64,000 nucleotides of DNA from Alnus glutinosa. Its lineage: Eukaryota > Streptophyta > Magnoliopsida > Fagales > Betulaceae. Numbering within the stretch: position 1 is the first letter of the stretch; each line of letters starts with the position of its first letter. Below, in pieces: positions 57,818-64,000 of this stretch. The stretch lies in the NCBI RefSeq assembly GCF_958979055.1, contig NC_084888.1, positions 193,501 through 257,500 on the forward strand. The letters are read 5' to 3'. The position numbers and the translations under genes were made by a program. The notes beneath the pieces were generated by a model. The model made no database searches, had not been told where the DNA came from, and saw only the letters and a program-made list of their open reading frames with translations.

Positions 57818-60800
57818 GCCAGGTTCTACCAATTGGTTGAGTCTCGTGGTATCTTACTGAGAGATCTATTTATTTCTATTTGATATTGAAAGAACTTAGC
57901 AAATCAATTGAATTTTGATAGATGACAAAATAAAAATAAAAAGAAAAAGGAAAAAAGAAGAAGGTTGCTGAGAATTGCAAATGTATTCAGCACCTTCGCA
58001 TTGATATATAGAAATTTCATGGTGAATGTAGTTTACCTTTGCAAATTTGTTGTCCTTGTAATAACTTATTTGTAATTTAGCCAATGACAGTAGTTGCTAT
58101 GCATACGCTACTTCTATTGGGCAGTCCAAGTGCTTAACTGAGGTATTCATCCGAAATATTAGATTTGTTACTATGTTGAAGAGGGTTGATTGGCAACATC
58201 AAGACCATTGAATTTTCCGAAGTTGAACAAATTTGAACTTTTTATTTCAGAGAGATGGATCACTATGGATGGATGGTTATGATATTTGTCAAAATCTTTG
58301 TGTTATCAATGGTGGACTTACGCTTGGGCTTTCTTCTGGCTGGCATAACCTAAATGGAAAAAATGTTAGGCCCATAAATCTTTTACAACATGTTGACATG
58401 TGTCAGCATGCATGTGATTGGAAGGTGGTGGGTGATGTGGCTCTAATAACATACCGACACGTGTTAGTAAGTTATTGAGACCCTATCAGCCTGACTGCCC
58501 ATTACTTGGGGCAAAGGGATTGAGCTAGGATTCATCAAATAATTTATAAGATTTACCATGCTAGTCTCATCAACCGATAGGTTGGGTTTTTATGTTGGAA
58601 AATGTTATTTACACATTATGGGCACAACAGGGGTACAACAGCCCCTCACATGGGGGTGGACTCCACACGCTGGGACCCATTCCATGTGAGGGGTTGTTGT
58701 GTCCTGTTGTGCGCTTGATGTGTAAGTAACATGCCCCTTTTATGTTTACCTCCCTATAAAGAGTTGTGTTTCTTATGGAGATAAAGGCTTCTGCACCAAT
58801 ATTTTCTTTCAATGGGTATTTTTTTTTTTTTTTAGGTGTTTTGGAATACCAAAAGTCCCACTTGCTTCTTAATTTGTTGTTATTAGAATATGCTTGCAAC
58901 TGGACGACGCGATGATTTCTTTAAATTTGTTTTAATCATGATCCTGCCATGTTACCCTTTGTGATTTACGTAGTATTTTATTCTCATGGTGGGTCTGATG
59001 TGCTGGAAACATATTGTATCGGTTCACATTTCGAATATTTGAAACTTGTAACAATGATTGTGGCAAGATTTGAGACTCGTCTCGAATTAATGGTTATTAT
59101 TAACCCTTTAATCATCTGTGGGATGAGTAACGTATTGGGCAGCCAGATAGGTTTTATTATAGGGAAATAAACAAAACTCAAAAAAGACCTGGTATCAAAT
59201 TTTCTAATGGAAGCATAGAACCAAAAGGAGCATGAGCCCTAAGTAGCCCTAAAACATGCCATTTGCAATGAACTGTTTCCTAATCTACATATTTATTCTG
59301 TTCTCATGTGACTTTGGTGTCTTTGAAGAGTGAATTTAGATTTGACAGCCTCCAATTTAAACCCTAAATTCTATGGATCCCTATAAGGTTTTGCAAACTT
59401 CTTATCTCTCGCACCCTTTACAAGGCAAAAAGCCCACTAGCAAATTCCCCATGCTTGTAGTTGTACTCCCTTTCTTCTCCTTTTGGGCTCTCAGGAAGTA
59501 TTGAGGTTAATAACATCCTTTCATATCACTCTTTTATGTTACTTTTGGTTTTCATAACTAATACAAAAGGAGAAAGGTTAAAAACTGTCCCCCCATCTCA
59601 ACCATATTTAACTATCACTCTTGAGATCAGGTTTTACTCCAAGTATCATTTTTCTTTTCTCTAAGAGAAGAAGGAATTGTGACTCTTGTATTGCAGTGTA
59701 CGAGAATTTGTTACCCTTGGTAAATTGCAATCCCCCCGCCCTACCTTTCTCTGCCCTCCTGCTGCTGCTCCAAGCCTTAACTATTAGTTGAAACTGGTGC
59801 CTTTAGTCTTATTCACCTTGATTTCTGCACATATGCATGTGTATCTTTCATCCAGTACATAATATTCTCATAATGCTTATTTTATAGATCATCATCATTG
59901 CTGTCATGATCAGCAAAATCATTGTCATTATCATCACATTCATATTCGTAAACACATATTAAAAAAAAAAAAAAAAATTGACCCTTGCTGTTATATTATA
60001 TATACTAAAAGAAAAGCTAAGATTCCAAAATGTACAATTTTCTGACGCAAATCTTTATGAATAAGGGATCAAAGCTTGCCATCTCATCATCCCCCCTGAT
60101 CAGTCTGCCATTGCAACACAATGCTTTTTGTTCTTTTCCTACGCATGCCTGTAGACCCCAACAAATAGACCCAATAATTTGGTGATATACATGTGTGTAT
60201 GCATACATAAAGAAACATTGACCTATTCTATTGAGGGAGACTAATTCAATTGGATGGGATGACCTTGAACGGGTTGTTTTTGTACACAACCGAATGAAAC
60301 GTTAGTCCTATTTCTGTCATAAATTTGAAGTTTTTTATAGTCACTTATATAGTTTATTCTTACTTAAAAAAATAACCAATGTGAAACTTATTACTCATGT
60401 ATCTTCACAATTCACTCAACTAATATGGGGCTTGACTTTTCGGGGTTTTACACTTCAAAAATTTAGAGATGTTACTTGATAAAGTAAGCCATTTCTTGTT
60501 TTAATTCTTTCTTTGCGGTAGATACCGTTTTTACCTAGTAATTTTATTCTGGTTAAAGGCATGGTGAAACACTTTTTGGAGTCAAGCTTCTTGTTGACAT
60601 GAAAGAGTAACAGGATTGTTTAACATGCACGTTTCTACTTTTTATCATCACCCTTTGCATTGCCTTGTCCCTGAGGTTGATATCAATTAACTTTATATGC
60701 AAATGTTACTGTTCCGAATGTTTTGTGCTTTGATGTTTTTGTTTTGAAAAGAACAAATTAATAACAACGAGATGAAAAAGAAAAAAAGAAAAAAAAAAGG

Positions 60801-62154
60801 TGGTGTTATCGAAGAAAGCTTAATCTCATGGGATTTGCTACTATATATTCGCTTTGGCAGGATTTACCCTTGTTTCTTTCAACGAAAATGCTTCTTCACA
60901 GATAAACTCACCATGTACGATCCTACCTGATATTATTATCAGTGATTTGACTGATTTCTATCATGTTCCACTGAAACACCGAACTCTAATTAATTGCTTT
61001 CTCTCTTGAAGTTTCAGCATCAATGGGATGCCCCTTGCAGGGACCCCATTCTATATAAAACTGGTAAAATTGAGGCCCACACTACGGCCACCGCGCATTG
61101 GTATCCTCTTGTAATAAATGGTACAAATGGATGAGTGGTACAAAACTTGTCACCTCGCAATATATAGTACTGTACACTTCAAAAATATCCCCATTCCCTT
61201 ATGCTGAATTGGATGGAATTTTTTTCCGCTTCACCATGTCCTTAAGATATTGTTAGTACTGCAAAAAGGCCTATCAGACAAGGAATTTATGGTCTTTATC
61301 AGAGTGCAAGTCATTTCCAGTATTGCTTGACCAGCTGGTTGATTGCTATGAGCTTGTTGTGGCCTGTGGGGCTTTTTGCCTCTCTTATTAGTTGGATTTT
61401 CCACCTATGCTTGAAATTATGGCACATACATAATTACATATATATATATATATCATCTCTAGGACTTCTGGGTGAGGTAAACCGTAGGACGACACATCTA
61501 TGATTTCTTGTCTTCAGTCATCGAGTCTTGAAGGGGGGAAGTGACTTAAAGACTGTCAAAAAGTGAAAACCATCTCCATCTGTAGGGAGACAGTGATAGA
61601 CACCCATTTAAGAAAAACGGTCCCTTCAATTTTGCATTAGAAAAGAACATGGAAATTTTGTTTATTTTTCAATGTGAAAAGGATCAAGAAAGAAAGAGAT
61701 GGATAATATTAAAGTGAAAATAAAATCCCCAGGAAACCAACAGATATGGATATCTTGCACATGGAGTCGCAATCACCATGAACTTCGATCTGAAAAGGCT
61801 TTTTAAACCTTACTGTTTCTCTTTTTCAAAATATAAAAGGAGCTTCTTTTTTCTTTTTTTATTGTTGACGAATAAACTTACAACAACATGTGAATCCAGA
61901 ATAAATGTAGGATATAAGCAGAAGAGACCCTGCAACAAGCCTTATTTAGTAATTCTATGTGTTTCATGGATCGACAAGGCATAAACATAAGCTCAAACAA
62001 ATCACAAAAATATTGTAAGGGAAAAAAAAAAAAAAAAAAGGCTAGGAAGATTTGTATTAGACACATTTACAAAACCAAAAGAAAGTTCTATAGCACACAC
62101 CTGTAACCAGAAAATACCCTTTTCCAAGCCTCTTCTCAACATGTCAAGTCAAAA
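57818..62154. other. intergenic region, no gene seen
   Basis: Begins with the pectin acetylesterase 3' UTR. It holds one MITE (58597-58737), a poly(A) run (about 59960), an AT microsatellite (about 61438-61453) and AT-rich unique sequence. The small ORFs (for example 58233-58478, 58949-59170, 60017-60289) have no recognisable domains. The right end includes the 3' UTR side of the MYB gene. Confidence 0.45.
58597..58737. mobile_element. fold-back MITE with perfect 9-bp target duplication
   Basis: 141-bp inverted repeat, arms starting GGAAAATGTTATTTACACAT and, on the minus strand, GGGGCATGTTACTTACACAT, continuing through CAACAACCCCTCACATGG-type sequence. It is flanked by TTTTATGTT at 58588-58596 and 58738-58746. 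The arm ends resemble those of the MITEs at 491 and 2156. Mutator-like origin is inferred from the 9-bp duplication. Confidence 0.82.
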
Positions 62155-63665
62155 CTAAAGGGTTTGTCCAAAAGTCACAGCAAGTTGCTGGAGGTCCGAA
62201 GCTTGCAAAGGTTGTTGATGCTGGTTATGATGCCAAGTGGTACTTGAGCCGTCTGTTGTGAAGCCTGTTTCTGGTTTAATGTCACTGCAAATAGGCTGAG
62301 AGGTTTGATTCTGTAGGGTGGTTCCCAACAGAAACGGCGTATGGAGATATTCGGACCATTTGATGTCTTCAGCATCGGCTTCTAAGGGATGGACATGGGC
62401 TTCTTTATCAGATTTTACATGATCTGCCACTCCCCAAGCGAAAGCATGGTTCTCAAACAAGTTACTGTTGCCTTGCAATTCCATACTGCTACTGCTTCCA
62501 TTGCTGTTGCTGCCGTTGTTAGTACTGAAGGTACTGGTTTCCCAGTTCTGGACCCCATTGACACCACCAGAGCCTAAGGAACGATTATTGGAGGGAAGAC
62601 TTACAGAAGGTTTTACACGTGTTGCACTTGGATAAATTGAGCTTGAGATGGAATGAAGCATTGTGGAAGCCATACTAGAATTGTAGTCTGAAATCATCTC
62701 AGAGCATCTGGAATTTTGGTTGAAGCAAAGAGAAGTATTTACAGAGAGCCCGATATCGGGCCCATAATTCAAATGCTGGAAAGGGAAATACCCCGCCAGA
62801 TCAGAAGGCCTGCAACTGGTGCTGGAGCTTTCATGGGAAGTAGCACCAAACCTATCTAGGAAGAATTCCTGGGTGGTTTTCAAACTAGTATTGTTGCTGC
62901 CAATGCTGTTGTTGACCTTGGAGGTGGAAGAAACATCAACTGGGTATCGATCTGCAGGCATTGGAGGTGGCTTTGAATTTGATGCCTCGATGAGATTCAG
63001 TTGATCAGAGGTTTTCTCATTGATTTTGTTGGTTGCGGGCAGCTTCTCTTTGTCAATCTCAACCTCGGAGAGCCGTTTGTGAGTGTTGGGGTCAATGCCT
63101 CTTTGCCTGAGCTTCTTCTTAAGGCATGAATTCCATAAGTTTTTTATCTCATTATCGGTTCTTCCTGGTAACTGAGCTGCAATCTGAGACCATCTGGTGG
63201 CGTGGAGTAGGACATAATTAATTATGAGAACACAAGTGATCATCCAATAAGCTAAAAGTATGAAAGAAACTGAACGTAAATTAAACCACCTGTTGCCAAG
63301 AACTGCATGGAGTTCAATAATCAGATTCTCTTCCTGCTGAGAGAATGCTCCTCTCTTCAAATCAGGTCTCAGGTAATTAATCCACCTCAACCTGCAGCTC
63401 TTTCCACACCTTTGCAAACCTGCCAATGAATATCATACAAATTAAGGAGAAGAACCTCAATGACATTAATTTAGTCCTCAAAAGTACTCTTTGTTCTGCA
63501 TCACAATAACATCATAAAGTATATATATGTACCTGCAAGTTTAGGGACAGAGCTCCAACACCCATGTCCATGCTTGGTAATATAATTCAGAAGTTTCTCA
63601 TCTTCCTCAGGAGACCAAAGGCCTTTCCTTAGCTTCTGCTTGTAACAGCAAGAGTGCCTCCCCAT
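62155..63665 (-). CDS. MYB61: R2R3-MYB transcription factor, MYB61-like
   Basis: Three minus-strand exons (63665-63533, 63419-63290, 63193-62155) give 433 aa. The intron positions inside the MYB repeats are the common R2R3 pattern. The N-terminus [20 protein letters not shown] opens repeat R2. [20 protein letters not shown] and [20 protein letters not shown] lead into R3, which ends [20 protein letters not shown]. The linker [15 protein letters not shown] follows. The long Ser/Asn-rich activation region keeps MYB61-type tail blocks: [47 protein letters not shown] and the terminus [12 protein letters not shown]. Arabidopsis MYB61 (366 aa) controls carbon allocation, xylem and lignin, mucilage and stomatal aperture. 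The closest alternatives are MYB50 and MYB86, which lack this tail pattern as I recall them. Confidence 0.93.
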
Positions 63666-64000
63666 GTGGAGTCCAGCCAAACCTTCTGTGCTGGCAAAAG
63701 CTTTATTTATAAAAGTTGCAAAGTTTTGTGCAGACCTTGCGAATTGTCAGCAACGGGAGAGGAGGGCTCGCTCTGATACGGGTTCTAGGAAATCGGGTGG
63801 TGGATTATGTGGAGAGAGAGAGAGAGAGAGATTTAGAAAATGAAATGGCAGCCTGGTAGGGAATCAAACTAATAGGAGGAGCCGCAGAGAGAGAAGTCAC
63901 ATTCAAGAGGGTGATTGGAGATGTTGGTTTTGAATTTATATACTATAATTTTTCCGAGTTTTGATTCTCTCCATTACTTCCTAGCATTGGGTCAGTCTCA
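63666..64000 (-). promoter_or_regulatory. upstream region of the MYB61-like gene
   Basis: 5' flank of the minus-strand MYB gene with a GA microsatellite (about 63812-63830) that may lie in the 5' UTR. A TATAAATA on the minus strand (63704-63711) is only about 40 bp from the ATG and is therefore a doubtful core promoter. The window ends here. Confidence 0.35.

Noticed and set aside
62389-63004. Plus-strand ORFs opposite MYB61 exon 3
   Set aside because: Opposite-strand shadows of the long Ser/Asn-rich coding exon.
63704-63711. TATAAATA as TATA box of the MYB gene
   Set aside because: Only about 40 bp before the ATG, leaving almost no room for a 5' UTR.
1-64000. CRISPR arrays, operons or bacterial-type systems
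   Set aside because: No regularly spaced direct repeats with spacers; all genes are spliced plant genes with individual promoters.

Overview
The window is nuclear DNA from a flowering plant. Genes have many short exons with GT-AG introns, introns are AT-rich, and intergenic DNA is full of MITEs, Mutator-like elements, hAT and TRIM elements and tRNA-derived SINEs. The protein families (LAZ1-type DUF300, plastid DEAD-box helicase RH3, germin-like protein, FEN1, NPF transporter, pectin acetylesterase, MYB61-type R2R3-MYB) point to a eudicot, probably a woody rosid. This is an inference from protein resemblance only.

Layout from left to right. 1-3039: repeat-rich flank with three fold-back MITEs and a 1-kb non-autonomous Mutator-like element. 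3040-3375 (-): small, very basic single-exon protein. 5969-10419 (-): six-exon LAZ1-homolog membrane protein, head-to-head with 11668-17889 (+): ten-exon chloroplast DEAD-box RNA helicase RH3. 17890-21813: tandemly duplicated RH3 3' flank, unassigned ORFs, a fold-back element and a Tourist-like MITE. 21814-23175 (-): two-exon germin-like protein. 24575-27379: a Pack-MULE carrying broken pieces of a DMP (DUF679) gene and of a G-type lectin receptor kinase. 27921-28895: retroposed sequence with poly(A) and a 15-bp target duplication. 32508-38384 (-): 17-exon FEN1 flap endonuclease. 41093-43238 (+): NRT1/PTR-family transporter with an in-frame stop and a missing central loop. 43740-45053: a TRIM element with a hAT element nested inside. 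45054-50471: AT-rich flank with two SINEs. 50472-57817 (+): twelve-exon pectin acetylesterase with TRIM, LINE and other repeat insertions in its introns. 57818-62154: no gene seen. 62155-63665 (-): three-exon MYB61-like transcription factor.

The genes do not form a pathway or cluster. They serve plastid ribosome biogenesis (RH3), DNA replication and repair (FEN1), the cell wall (pectin acetylesterase, germin-like protein, and possibly MYB61) and membrane transport or trafficking (LAZ1 homolog, NPF). The least routine content is transposon-related: the gene-capturing MULE, the nested hAT-in-TRIM, the precise LINE-tail insertion, and the decayed NPF gene. In FEN1 the reading frame demands two GC-AG introns. 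I did not find a convincing new multi-gene system.

Exon borders were set by hand from splice signals and reading frame. Each complete gene model gives a continuous frame, but no transcript data were available.
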